A stretch of 64,000 bases of DNA from Hyphomonadaceae bacterium UBA1933 (GTDB taxonomy: Bacteria > Pseudomonadota > Alphaproteobacteria > Caulobacterales > Aquidulcibacteraceae): contig DDFH01000002.1 of NCBI GenBank assembly GCA_002337085.1, positions 28,552-92,551 on the forward strand, written 5' to 3'. The stretch's first letter is position 1. Every line of letters starts with the position of its first letter. The notes under the pieces were generated by a model. It saw only the letters and a list, made by a program, of their open reading frames with translations. It did no database searches and was not told the origin of the DNA. The position numbers and the translations under genes were made by a program. Of the stretch, positions 52,577-61,016 are shown in pieces.

Positions 52577-52849
52577 ATGGCACAAATAGCATCAATAACC
52601 TTGTATCAAAATGATGAGGCCCGCCCAGTGATGGAGGCTATTTTACAAGACAATCCAACCGCGCGGGTATTGAATATGCCGGGTGCGGTTAAAATCGATG
52701 TTGATGATGAATTGATTATCAACCGCGCAACAGTGGAAGAGAAATTGGGTTCTGAATGGGACTGTCAGCAAATCCACATGGTTTTAATCTCGATGGCGGG
52801 CAACCTTGATGAAGATGATGACCGCATCACACTTAGCTGGAAACACTAA
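52577..52849 (+). CDS. dmpM: Phenol hydroxylase P2 effector protein (DmpM-like)
   Basis: The 90-residue cofactor-free protein shows the MmoB/DmpM fold pattern: SITLYQNDEARPVMEAILQD, ARVLNMPGAVKIDVDDELII and EEKLGSEWDCQQIHMVLISM. It binds the oxygenase and tunes access of phenol and oxygen to the di-iron site. The ATG at 52577 gives the family length; an earlier start at 52496 would overlap dmpL. Confidence 0.88.
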   Translation: MAQIASITLYQNDEARPVMEAILQDNPTARVLNMPGAVKIDVDDELIINRATVEEKLGSEWDCQQIHMVLISMAGNLDEDDDRITLSWKH

Positions 52850-52872
52850 TTATAAAACAAGGGAGCTATAAA

Positions 52873-54390
52873 ATGGCTGTAAAGAAAATGGGGCTAAAAC
52901 AAAAATACGCCCACCTTACACGCGGTCTTGATTGGGAAACCAGTTATCAGAAAATGGATGATGTGTTTCCGTATGACCAATTCGAAGGCATCAAAATTAC
53001 TGATTGGTCAAAATGGGAAGACCCATTCCGTTTGACAATGGATTCCTATTGGAAGTTTCAAGCAGAAAAAGAGCGCAAGCTTTATGCGGTTATCGATGCA
53101 TTTGCACAAAATAACGGGCAATTAAATGTTTCTGATGCACGTTATATCAACGTATTGAAACTATTTTTAACCGGTGTATCACCGCTTGAATATCAGGCAC
53201 ACCGTGGTTTTGCCTTTACTGGTCGTCATATGCGTGGGGTTGGCCCGCGTATTGCCGCGCAAATGCAATCATTAGACGAGCTTCGTCACTTCCAGACCCA
53301 AGCGCATACAATTTCGCATTATAATAAATTCTTTGATGGTATTGCGGAATTCCAACATATGCATGACCGCGTTTGGTATTTATCAGTTCCAAAATCATTC
53401 TTTGATGACGCCCGCGCTTCAGGCCCATTTGAGTTCATGATTGCGATTGGTTTTGCGTTTGAATATGTTTTGACCAACCTTCTTTTCGTGCCATTCATGT
53501 CGGGTGCGGCATATAATGGCGATATGTCCACCGTTACCTTTGGCTTCTCTGCGCAATCAGATGAAAGCCGCCATATGACATTGGGCATAGAGGTCATCAA
53601 ATTCCTACTTGAACAACATCCAGACAACCTTCCGATTGTTCAAAAATGGGTTGATAAATGGTTCTGGCGCGGTTTCAAAGTTCTTGGTCTCGTCGCCATG
53701 ATGATGGACTATATGCTTCCGAAAAAAGTTATGTCTTGGAAAGAAGCATGGGAAATCTATTTCACCGAAGCAGGCGGATCATTATTCACTGACCTAGAGC
53801 GTTATGGGCTTAAAGTTCCAAAATATGCTGATGTTGCCACCGAAATGGCTGAGCATATTTCACACCAAAACTGGGCTGTATTCTATCAATATACCCATGC
53901 GGCGGCGTTCCATACATGGACACCAGATAAAGAGCATTTGGATTGGTTAAGCGAAAAATACCCAAATACTTTCGACAAATATTATCGTCCTCGTTGGGAA
54001 ATGTGGGCAAAAATGGATGAAGAAGGCAAGCGTTTCTATAATATGGCGCTACCGCAACTTTGCCAAACTTGCCAAATTCCAATGGCATATACTGAACCCG
54101 GTGATCCAACCCAAATTTCATTCCGTTGTACTGAATGGAATGGTGAAATGTATCACTTCTGCTCTGATGGCTGCAAAGACATCTTTGATGATGAGCCTGA
54201 AAAATACGCGCAAAGCTGGCTTCCGGTTCATCAAATTTTCCAAGGCAATTGTGGCGGTCCAACCGTTCCCGATGTTTTGAATTGGTATCGCCTGAATGCT
54301 GGTGCCGACAATATGGATTATGTCGGCTCCCCCGATGAGCAAATTTGGAATTCTTGGAAGGGCAAAGCCCCTGCCGAGGCTGCGGAATAG
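52873..54390 (+). CDS. dmpN: Phenol hydroxylase P3 catalytic di-iron subunit (DmpN-like)
   Basis: The 505-residue alpha subunit has two E-x-x-H di-iron motifs. Likely ligands are E106, E136 and H139 (DELRHF), E197, and E231 and H234 (DESRHM). Near the C-terminus a YHS-type cysteine region (CQTCQIPMAY, CSDGCKDIF) probably binds a metal for structure. It hydroxylates phenol to catechol with electrons from the P5 reductase. A terminator-like hairpin follows its stop at 54395-54442, before the P4 gene. Confidence 0.93.
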   Translation: MAVKKMGLKQKYAHLTRGLDWETSYQKMDDVFPYDQFEGIKITDWSKWEDPFRLTMDSYWKFQAEKERKLYAVIDAFAQNNGQLNVSDARYINVLKLFLTGVSPLEYQAHRGFAFTGRHMRGVGPRIAAQMQSLDELRHFQTQAHTISHYNKFFDGIAEFQHMHDRVWYLSVPKSFFDDARASGPFEFMIAIGFAFEYVLTNLLFVPFMSGAAYNGDMSTVTFGFSAQSDESRHMTLGIEVIKFLLEQHPDNLPIVQKWVDKWFWRGFKVLGLVAMMMDYMLPKKVMSWKEAWEIYFTEAGGSLFTDLERYGLKVPKYADVATEMAEHISHQNWAVFYQYTHAAAFHTWTPDKEHLDWLSEKYPNTFDKYYRPRWEMWAKMDEEGKRFYNMALPQLCQTCQIPMAYTEPGDPTQISFRCTEWNGEMYHFCSDGCKDIFDDEPEKYAQSWLPVHQIFQGNCGGPTVPDVLNWYRLNAGADNMDYVGSPDEQIWNSWKGKAPAEAAE

Positions 54391-54394
54391 TTTT

Positions 54395-54442
54395 TGGTGG
54401 GTGTGTCATTCCCCTTTCAAACGGCACACCCCACCATTTTTT
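54395..54442 (+). terminator. Terminator-like hairpin between dmpN and dmpO
   Basis: TGGTGGGTGTG (54395-54405) and CACACCCCACCA (54425-54436) form a GC-rich stem with one bulged base and a 19-nt loop, followed by six T (54437-54442). This is the layout of an intrinsic terminator. It lies inside an operon that must continue to dmpO and dmpP, so it is likely an attenuator. Confidence 0.7.
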
Positions 54443-54461
54443 AAGAATTAAAGAGGTTAAA

Positions 54462-54830
54462 ATGCCTATTGTTGCACTTGATAAAGATTATGCAAAAAAA
54501 GTTGAATATCGTGACAATGTTAATAATTTTCACGGCAACCAGCTAACTTACGTTCATTGGGAAGAGCATAATATGTTCTGCTCTGCCATTGCGTTTCCAT
54601 TGCCGCCCGCCATGCCGTTTGGCGCATTTGTTTCAGAAGTAATTGCCACGCATTATGCGGCGCATCCTGATGCTGCAAACATTGATTGGTCAAAAGTCGA
54701 ATGGATGATCGACGGCAAAAAAGTTACCCCTGATTTTGATAAGTCACTTGCCGAAAATGGCATGAAACACAAAAGCCTAGTTCGTTTTTGGACGCCCGGA
54801 CTAAATGGCTACAAAGGCACTTATTCATAA
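54462..54830 (+). CDS. dmpO: Phenol hydroxylase P4 subunit (DmpO-like)
   Basis: The 122-residue gamma subunit carries DYAKKVEYRDNVNNFHGNQL, WEEHNMFCSAIAFPLPPAMP and ENGMKHKSLVRFWTPGLNGY, which match DmpO-type proteins. It is a structural subunit of the hydroxylase, in place between P3 and the reductase. AGAGG precedes the ATG at 54462. A longer frame opening at 54345 would begin inside dmpN and is not credible. Confidence 0.88.
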   Translation: MPIVALDKDYAKKVEYRDNVNNFHGNQLTYVHWEEHNMFCSAIAFPLPPAMPFGAFVSEVIATHYAAHPDAANIDWSKVEWMIDGKKVTPDFDKSLAENGMKHKSLVRFWTPGLNGYKGTYS

Positions 54831-54839
54831 GAGACTGAT

Positions 54840-55898
54840 ATGACATATACCCTTACGATAGAGCCATTGGGCGAAGAGATAGAAGTAGAAGAAGGTCAGA
54901 CAGTATTGGATGCAGCCTTGCGAGCGGGAATATATTTGCCGCATGCCTGTGGACATGGTTTGTGCGGAACCTGCAAGGTCGATGTGCTCGATGGTGAGGT
55001 GGATCATGGCGATGCTTCGCCCTTTGCCTTGATGGATTTTGAACGTGATGAAGGCAAGACACTGGCGTGTGAATGCCGGTTGCAATCGGATGTAACTATT
55101 GAGGCGGATATTGATGAAGATGAAGACGCGCGCCGCATAAAGGTGAAAGACTTTGATTGTGAAGTCGCTGAGATCACAAATCTTACCCATGATGTGAAGG
55201 GTATCACGTTTAAGATTAATGGCGACACCATTGATTTTCAGGCGGGACAATATGTGAATGTCACTTTACCTGGGGTTGATGGTACACGCGCCTTTTCAAT
55301 CGCCAATCCGCCAAGCGAGAATGACAAGATTGAACTTCAGGTAAGATTGGTAAAGGGTGGCAAAGGCACGACCTATATTCATGAAAACCTAAAACTTGGT
55401 GACAAGATTAAAATCTCTGGCCCTTATGGTCGTTTTATAACCCGCAAATCACGCGGGGGTGCGAAACTATTCTTGGCCGGCGGTACAGGTGTTTCCAGCC
55501 CGCGTTCAATGATATTGGAATTATTGGGTGAAGGTTATTCCGAACCAATTACTCTAATTCATGGTGTTCGCACCCGCAATGACCTTTATGGCTTTGACGA
55601 ATTTACGGCGCTTGCGTCCAAGCATCCAAACTTCACTTATATCCCCGCACTTTCAGATGCGGATGGTGATGGAGAATGGTCTGGTTCAAAAGGTTTTGTC
55701 CACGATGCAGCCAAAGAACATTTTGGCGGAATATTTGCGGGTCAGACTGCGTATCTTTGTGGTCCGCCACCAATGATTGATGCTTGCATCACCGCATTAA
55801 TGCGCGGTCGCCTATTTGAACGCGACATCTTCACTGAAAAATTCTTAACCCAAAATGATGCGGCGCAAACCAAAAGCCCCCTTTTTAAAAGGATTTAA
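54840..55898 (+). CDS. dmpP: Phenol hydroxylase P5 reductase (DmpP-like)
   Basis: The 352-residue iron-sulfur flavoprotein has an N-terminal plant-type [2Fe-2S] domain with C37, C42, C45 and C77 (LPHACGHGLCGTCKV, TLACEC). An FAD domain follows (TRAFSIANPP, GPYGRFITRKSRGG), then an NAD domain (LFLAGGTGVSSPRSMI, AYLCGPPPMIDACITALMRG). It passes electrons from NADH to the P3 di-iron site. It begins 9 bp after P4. Confidence 0.92.
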   Translation: MTYTLTIEPLGEEIEVEEGQTVLDAALRAGIYLPHACGHGLCGTCKVDVLDGEVDHGDASPFALMDFERDEGKTLACECRLQSDVTIEADIDEDEDARRIKVKDFDCEVAEITNLTHDVKGITFKINGDTIDFQAGQYVNVTLPGVDGTRAFSIANPPSENDKIELQVRLVKGGKGTTYIHENLKLGDKIKISGPYGRFITRKSRGGAKLFLAGGTGVSSPRSMILELLGEGYSEPITLIHGVRTRNDLYGFDEFTALASKHPNFTYIPALSDADGDGEWSGSKGFVHDAAKEHFGGIFAGQTAYLCGPPPMIDACITALMRGRLFERDIFTEKFLTQNDAAQTKSPLFKRI

Positions 55899-55899
55899 T

Positions 55900-56268
55900 A
55901 TGAACGAGCAAAGGTTCAATATCGATGTTGAAAATATCAATGCTGAATTTTGCGGCTCGTCAACCGGTTATGCCGATGAGCGCGTTCTGATTTCATTAGA
56001 ACGCGCCCAAGGGTTTGGTAAATTAAAAAACCTTCCAAAACGTCTCCCCGTCGGTTGTCGTCGGGGTGGATGCGGAATATGTCGCGCCCGCATTTTGGAA
56101 GGCAATTATAAGCGCGACCCCATGAGCAGGGAGTATGTGACACTAGAGGATGAGAAAGAAGGTCTTGTTCTTTTGTGCGCAATCTATCCGCTTTCAGATT
56201 TAAAAGTGCGCCTTGAACCCAAGTGCGTAAAAAATTTGGAAGTGAATAGCCAGTCTTTAGAAATTTAA
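55900..56268 (+). CDS. dmpQ: DmpQ/XylT-like [2Fe-2S] ferredoxin
   Basis: The 122-residue ferredoxin has the cluster motif LPVGCRRGGCGICRARILEG and a fourth cysteine in LLCAIYPLSDLKV. Such proteins reactivate catechol 2,3-dioxygenase by reducing oxidised iron. The gene directly precedes two dioxygenase genes, as in xylT-xylE. The ATG at 55900 is 1 bp after the reductase stop, with AAAGGA upstream. Confidence 0.87.
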   Translation: MNEQRFNIDVENINAEFCGSSTGYADERVLISLERAQGFGKLKNLPKRLPVGCRRGGCGICRARILEGNYKRDPMSREYVTLEDEKEGLVLLCAIYPLSDLKVRLEPKCVKNLEVNSQSLEI

Positions 56269-56279
56269 AGGAGGAAAAA

Positions 56280-57200
56280 ATGGCTTTAACTGGGGTATTA
56301 AGACCGGGATTTATTCAGCTTCGAGTGCTGGATATGGCGGCATCAATAGAATATTACACAAAACGTATTGGTCTTCATGTAGTTACCAAAGGTGATGATG
56401 GCCGCGTATATCTAAAAGCGGCAGATGAATTTGACCATCACTCATTGGTTTTGCGACAAGCAGATTCTGCGGGTCTTGATTTATATGCATTCAAAGTTCG
56501 CAAAGACAAAGACCTTGATAGCTTTAAAAAGCGCGTCGAAGATTATGGCATCGAAGTTGATGATGTGCGCGCAGGTGAACAACCTGGTATCGGTCGCCGC
56601 ATCAGTTTTGTAATCGAATCTGGTCACCGGATTGAACTTTATGCGCAGGCAGAAATGTCTGAACCAAAACCACTTATCCATAACCCTGATGTTTGGTCAG
56701 TTGAGCCGCACGGTATGCGCGCCCGCCGCATGGATCACGCATTACTTTATGGGCCAAATATCGAAAAAGTTTTGGATTTCTTTGTCAACGTTCTTGATTT
56801 TGAATGTGCAGAACGCGTTGATATGCCGGATGGTCTTTTGGCAATCTGGTTGACCTCTGGCATGAAGGCACACGACATCGCATTTGTGAACCATCCAGAA
56901 CCAGGCAAATTCCACCATGTGGCATTTGAACTAGAAGACTGGAAAGATGTTGGTCATGCAGCGGATATTATTACGCGTTATAATATTTCGATTGATATTG
57001 GTCCGACTCGCCACGGTATTACACGCGGTCAGACAATTTATTTCTTTGACCCATCTGGCAATCGTTGTGAAGTGTTTGCCGGCGGTTACACTTATTACCC
57101 TGATAATCCAACCCGTACATGGGATGAAAAAGAGGTCGGTCGCGGCATCTTCTATTATGAGCGCCAGTTAAACGAAGCGTTCTTGTCAGTGGTAACTTAA
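56280..57200 (+). CDS. dmpB: Catechol 2,3-dioxygenase, copy 1 (DmpB/XylE-like)
   Basis: The 306-residue extradiol dioxygenase has iron ligands H153 (RMDHALLYGP), H213 (GKFHHVAFELE) and E264 (NRCEVFAGG). It cleaves catechol to 2-hydroxymuconate semialdehyde. It is one residue shorter than copy 2 because of a single-codon gap near residue 185 (MPDGLLAIW against LPDGGLLGIW). The two proteins are about 79% identical by hand count. A strong AAAGGAGG lies just before the ATG. Whether both copies are active is unknown; all three metal ligands are kept in both. Confidence 0.92.
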   Translation: MALTGVLRPGFIQLRVLDMAASIEYYTKRIGLHVVTKGDDGRVYLKAADEFDHHSLVLRQADSAGLDLYAFKVRKDKDLDSFKKRVEDYGIEVDDVRAGEQPGIGRRISFVIESGHRIELYAQAEMSEPKPLIHNPDVWSVEPHGMRARRMDHALLYGPNIEKVLDFFVNVLDFECAERVDMPDGLLAIWLTSGMKAHDIAFVNHPEPGKFHHVAFELEDWKDVGHAADIITRYNISIDIGPTRHGITRGQTIYFFDPSGNRCEVFAGGYTYYPDNPTRTWDEKEVGRGIFYYERQLNEAFLSVVT

Positions 57201-57210
57201 TTCACCAACA

Positions 57211-57250
57211 GCGCGGTCGGCAATGACCTGCCCGTTAAGGCTGACCGCGC
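57211..57250 (+). other. Hairpin between the two catechol dioxygenase genes
   Basis: GCGCGGTCGG (57211-57220) pairs with CTGACCGCGC (57241-57250) through ten positions including one G-U pair, with a 20-nt loop. No T-run follows. It may stop RNA decay or divide expression of the two paralogues. Confidence 0.5.
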
Positions 57251-57303
57251 ACTCCCCCAAAATATAAACTTATCAAATAAATAAAATATGAGAGGAAAAC
57301 CAA

Positions 57304-58227
57304 ATGGCAATGACAGGTGTTTTAAGACCCGGATTCATACAAATGCGCGTGATGGATATGGAAGCTTCAAAAGAGCATTACATCAATAGAATTGGCCTTC
57401 ACCAAGTGATGGAGGGTGATGACGGTCGTGTATATCTTAAAGCCGCTGATGAATTTGACCATCACTCTATCGTGCTTCGCAAAGCGGATAATGCTGGTTG
57501 TGATTACTTTGCATTTAAGGTTTATGATGAAGCAACTCTTGATGCATATAAAAAACGCATTGAAGATTATGGTATTGAGGTTGATGACGTTCGTGCAGGT
57601 GAACAACCAGGTATTGGTCGCCGTATCAGTTTTGTAGTTCCATCAGGACACCGCATCGAACTTTATGCGACCTGTGAACATTCTGACCCAAAACCTGGTA
57701 TCAATAACTCTCATATTTGGTCAGTTGAGCCACACGGTATGCGCGCGCGGCGCTTTGACCACGCATTATTCTATGGCCCAAATATTGATAAAGTTCAGGA
57801 ATTTTTTGAAACCGTTCTTGATTTTAGAACCCCGGAGCAGGTTGATTTACCTGATGGTGGTCTTTTGGGTATTTGGATGACTTGCGGCATGAAAGCCCAT
57901 GATATTGCATTCGTAAACCACCCAGAACCAGGCAAATTCCACCATGTTTCATTTGAACTTGAGAATTGGAATGATGTTGGTCGTGCAGCGGATATTATCA
58001 CCAATTACGACATCTCAATTGATATTGGCCCAACCCGCCACGGCATTACCTATGGTCAAACCATCTATTTCTTTGATCCATCTGGCAACCGCTGTGAAGT
58101 GTTTGCTGGCGGTTATACTTATTATCCAGACCTACCAACTCGTAAGTGGGACATGGATAATGTTGGTAAAGCCATTTTCTATTACGAGCGTCAATTAAAT
58201 GAGGCGTTCTTGAGCGTTGTTACCTAA
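57304..58227 (+). CDS. Catechol 2,3-dioxygenase, copy 2 (DmpB/XylE-like)
   Basis: The 307-residue paralogue of the preceding protein has its metal ligands at the exact classical positions H153, H214 and E265. Differences cluster in residues 20-37, 60-86, 130-137 and 162-180, including parts that line the substrate channel in this fold. The N-terminus, the segment 90-110 and the C-terminal third are nearly identical. It follows copy 1 after 103 bp with its own GAGAGGA site, so it may be separately expressed. Confidence 0.92.
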   Translation: MAMTGVLRPGFIQMRVMDMEASKEHYINRIGLHQVMEGDDGRVYLKAADEFDHHSIVLRKADNAGCDYFAFKVYDEATLDAYKKRIEDYGIEVDDVRAGEQPGIGRRISFVVPSGHRIELYATCEHSDPKPGINNSHIWSVEPHGMRARRFDHALFYGPNIDKVQEFFETVLDFRTPEQVDLPDGGLLGIWMTCGMKAHDIAFVNHPEPGKFHHVSFELENWNDVGRAADIITNYDISIDIGPTRHGITYGQTIYFFDPSGNRCEVFAGGYTYYPDLPTRKWDMDNVGKAIFYYERQLNEAFLSVVT

Positions 58228-58238
58228 AGGAAATTAAT

Positions 58239-58658
58239 ATGGCTTTGTCTTTTGTACGAAATAATATCACTCTTGATACTGCAAGTTTGCTTGCGGAGGA
58301 GGCAATAAATCATGCTCGTAAAATTGGGGCAAAAATGGTGGTTGCCGTTGTCGATACTGGCGGGCATTTGGTTGCCCTCAAGCGCGATGATAATGCCTTT
58401 GCGGCATCGGTTTCGATTGCAACAGACAAGGCCATAACTGGCGCAACATTTGGTCTTTCAACCGATGATTTATGCAATGCATTGAAATCAAGCCCAATGG
58501 CACTTGATGGGATTTCGCGCCGCCCCAATACCATAATGTTTGGTGGCGGTTATCCAATAATCTCAAATGGTGAAATCATTGGGGGGATTGGGGTTTCCGG
58601 TGGCTCGGAAGAACAAGACCGTGAATGTGCGTCAAAAGCACTCGAAGAATTAAACTAA
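58239..58658 (+). CDS. GlcG/HbpS-family protein (DUF336)
   Basis: The 139-residue protein carries the DUF336 core: AEEAINHARKIGAKMVVAVV, DTGGHLVALKRDDNA, TDKAITGATFGLSTDDL and GGYPIISNGEIIGGIGVSG. Members often occur in meta-cleavage operons, including dmp-type ones, but their role there is not settled; some relatives bind haem or cobalamin. It starts 11 bp after copy 2 with AAAGGAAA upstream. Confidence 0.87.
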   Translation: MALSFVRNNITLDTASLLAEEAINHARKIGAKMVVAVVDTGGHLVALKRDDNAFAASVSIATDKAITGATFGLSTDDLCNALKSSPMALDGISRRPNTIMFGGGYPIISNGEIIGGIGVSGGSEEQDRECASKALEELN

Positions 58659-58699
58659 ATTTGTGTGAAACCAATATCTGAAATAAACAGGAGAAAAAA

Positions 58700-60208
58700 A
58701 TGACTGTCCACCAATCCAAACCCTTTGAAAGCCTAAGCATTGATAAGGCAAGACGGGATGCGGCGCATTTCATCAATGGTGAATTCACACAAGGAACGAC
58801 GGGCAAGTCGTGGACGAATTATTGCCCAATGGACAACAGCGTCATTGGCCAAGTTCCCGAAGGTGGGCGCGCAGAAATTGATGCCGCAGTAAAAGCAGCT
58901 CGTGAGGCATTGGATGGCCCGTGGGGACAAATGAGCGTTGTCGAACGCACCAATTTGCTTGCCGAAGTTGCCGATGAAATTAACAATCGTTTCAATGATT
59001 TTTTAGAGGCTGAATGCCTTGATACCGGCAAACCAATGTCAACGGCTTCACATATTGATATTCCGCGCGGTGCGGCAAACTTTAAAATGTTTACCGATGT
59101 TGCCAAAACCGTTGCAACCGAATGTTTTACTACGCCAACTCCTGATGGTACTGGTGCTTTGAATTATGGTTTGCGCCGCCCACGTGGGGTTATTGCGGTT
59201 ATCAGCCCTTGGAATTTGCCATTATTGCTTATGACATGGAAAGTTGGCCCTGCGCTGGCGCTTGGTAACACTGTGGTGGTTAAACCATCCGAGGAAACAC
59301 CATTAACCGCAACATTGCTTGGCGAAGTAATGCAAAAGGTTGGTATTCCAAAAGGGGTTTATAACGTTGTTCATGGCTTTGGCCCAGATTCAGCGGGCGC
59401 ATTTTTAACCGAACACAAAGGCGTAAACGGTATCACATTCACGGGTGAAACCCGCACTGGTGAGGCAATTATGCGTGCGGCGGCGGGCGGTATTCGCCCG
59501 GTTTCAATGGAATTGGGTGGTAAAAACCCTGCGATTGTTTTTGCCGATTGCGATATGGAAAAAGCCATCGAAGGCACAATGCGTTCTGTATTTGCGAATT
59601 GTGGTCAGGTTTGTTTGGGCACAGAGCGTGTTTATGTCGAACGCCCGATTTTTGACGAATTTGTAAAACGCTTAAAAGCTGGTGCAGAAGGTCTTAAACT
59701 TGGTCGCCCTGATGATCCAACCACCAATCTCGGCCCATTGATTTCGCAAGAACACAAACAAAAAGTTCTGTCTTATTACAAAAAGGCGGTTGACGAAGGC
59801 GCAACTATTATAACCGGCGGTGGCATTCCTGAAATGGGTGATATGAATGACGGCGCATGGGTTGAGCCAACCATTTGGACAGGTCTTGCCGACGATGCCG
59901 CTTGTGTCCAACAAGAGATTTTTGGCCCTTGTTGCCATATTCGCCCATTCGACACCGAAGAAGAGGCAATCAAGCTTGCCAATTCAACCGATTATGGCCT
60001 CGCGGCGGCGGTTTGGACAGAAAATTCATCACGTGCGCACCGCGTTGCTAGCAAAATGGAAGTTGGCATTTGCTGGGTAAATTCATGGTTCTTGCGCGAT
60101 TTGCGCACCGCATTTGGTGGCGCCAAGGCGTCGGGAATTGGTCGCGAAGGTGGTGTTCACTCCCTTGAATTCTATACCGAAATTACAAACATCTGCCTAA
60201 AATTATAG
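58700..60208 (+). CDS. dmpC: 2-hydroxymuconic semialdehyde dehydrogenase (DmpC/XylG-like)
   Basis: The 502-residue ALDH carries VIAVISPWNLPLLLMTWKVG, GFTGETRTGEAIMRAA-type signatures, the general-base Glu in SMELGGKNPAIVF and the catalytic Cys in NCGQVCLGTERVYVE. It oxidises 2-hydroxymuconate semialdehyde to 4-oxalocrotonate, opening the dehydrogenative branch of the meta pathway. CAGGAG precedes the ATG. The next gene starts 8 bp on. Confidence 0.9.
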   Translation: MTVHQSKPFESLSIDKARRDAAHFINGEFTQGTTGKSWTNYCPMDNSVIGQVPEGGRAEIDAAVKAAREALDGPWGQMSVVERTNLLAEVADEINNRFNDFLEAECLDTGKPMSTASHIDIPRGAANFKMFTDVAKTVATECFTTPTPDGTGALNYGLRRPRGVIAVISPWNLPLLLMTWKVGPALALGNTVVVKPSEETPLTATLLGEVMQKVGIPKGVYNVVHGFGPDSAGAFLTEHKGVNGITFTGETRTGEAIMRAAAGGIRPVSMELGGKNPAIVFADCDMEKAIEGTMRSVFANCGQVCLGTERVYVERPIFDEFVKRLKAGAEGLKLGRPDDPTTNLGPLISQEHKQKVLSYYKKAVDEGATIITGGGIPEMGDMNDGAWVEPTIWTGLADDAACVQQEIFGPCCHIRPFDTEEEAIKLANSTDYGLAAAVWTENSSRAHRVASKMEVGICWVNSWFLRDLRTAFGGAKASGIGREGGVHSLEFYTEITNICLKL

Positions 60209-60216
60209 GATATAAC

Positions 60217-61005
60217 ATGAGCAAAGTAGAAAATATCAAAAAGGCTGCGGATCTCCTCTATGCAGCATCGACATCAGGGCAGGCCTGCGAGCCAATTCGC
60301 ACCTTGCTTGATGAAGGCGACCTTGATGCCGCCTATAAAGTTCAGGAAATTAACACAAAACGCGGCCTCGAAGCTGGGCGTCGTTTGGTTGGTCGTAAAA
60401 TTGGCTTAACCTCCAAAGCAGTGCAAAACCAACTTGGTGTCGGTCAACCTGATTATGGAATGTTATTCGCCGATATGGCGCGTACTGAGGCTGAAGAAGT
60501 CAAGCTCTCCGACATTCTTCAGCCAAAAGTCGAGGCGGAAATTGCTTTTATCTTAAAGCATGATTTGGAAAACCCAGATTTAACAATGGCAGACATTTTC
60601 CAAGCAATTGATTATGCGGTGGCGGCGATTGAAATCGTTGGATCGCGCGTGAAAAATTGGGATATTAAAATTACCGATACGATTGCCGATAATGCCTCAT
60701 CTGGTCTTTATGTCCTTGGTTCAAGTCCAAAAAAATTATCAGATTTTGATCCGCGTCTTTGCGGCATGGTGATGGAAAACAAGGGGGAACCGGTTTCGGT
60801 TGGTGCAGGTGCGGCGTGCCTTGGCTCGCCATTAAATGCGACTTTGTGGCTTGCCAAAGTTATGGCCAAAGCAGGGTTTCCAATGCGTGCGGGCGATACG
60901 ATTTTATCGGGTGCATTGGGGCCAATGGTTGCGGTTAAACCGGGCGATGTTTTTGACGTGAAAATCAGCGGTTTGGGTCGGGTTTCGGCATTTTTCTCGG
61001 AATAA
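60217..61005 (+). CDS. dmpE: 2-oxopent-4-enoate hydratase (DmpE-like)
   Basis: The 262-residue protein belongs to the hydratase/decarboxylase family with motifs VGRKIGLTSKAVQNQLGVGQ, PDYGMLFADM, EAEIAFILK and NWDIKITDTIADNASSGLYV. It adds water to 2-hydroxypenta-2,4-dienoate to give 4-hydroxy-2-oxovalerate. It is distinguished from the decarboxylase at 62992 by position (before the acetaldehyde dehydrogenase) and by the longer N-terminus. The two share a fold, so an exchange of roles cannot be fully excluded. Confidence 0.87.
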   Translation: MSKVENIKKAADLLYAASTSGQACEPIRTLLDEGDLDAAYKVQEINTKRGLEAGRRLVGRKIGLTSKAVQNQLGVGQPDYGMLFADMARTEAEEVKLSDILQPKVEAEIAFILKHDLENPDLTMADIFQAIDYAVAAIEIVGSRVKNWDIKITDTIADNASSGLYVLGSSPKKLSDFDPRLCGMVMENKGEPVSVGAGAACLGSPLNATLWLAKVMAKAGFPMRAGDTILSGALGPMVAVKPGDVFDVKISGLGRVSAFFSE

Positions 61006-61016
61006 AGGATAATCAA

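Noticed and set aside
56280..58227. The two dioxygenase genes as an assembly duplication
   Set aside because: They differ at about one residue in five, differ by an indel, and have distinct flanks, so they are real paralogues.
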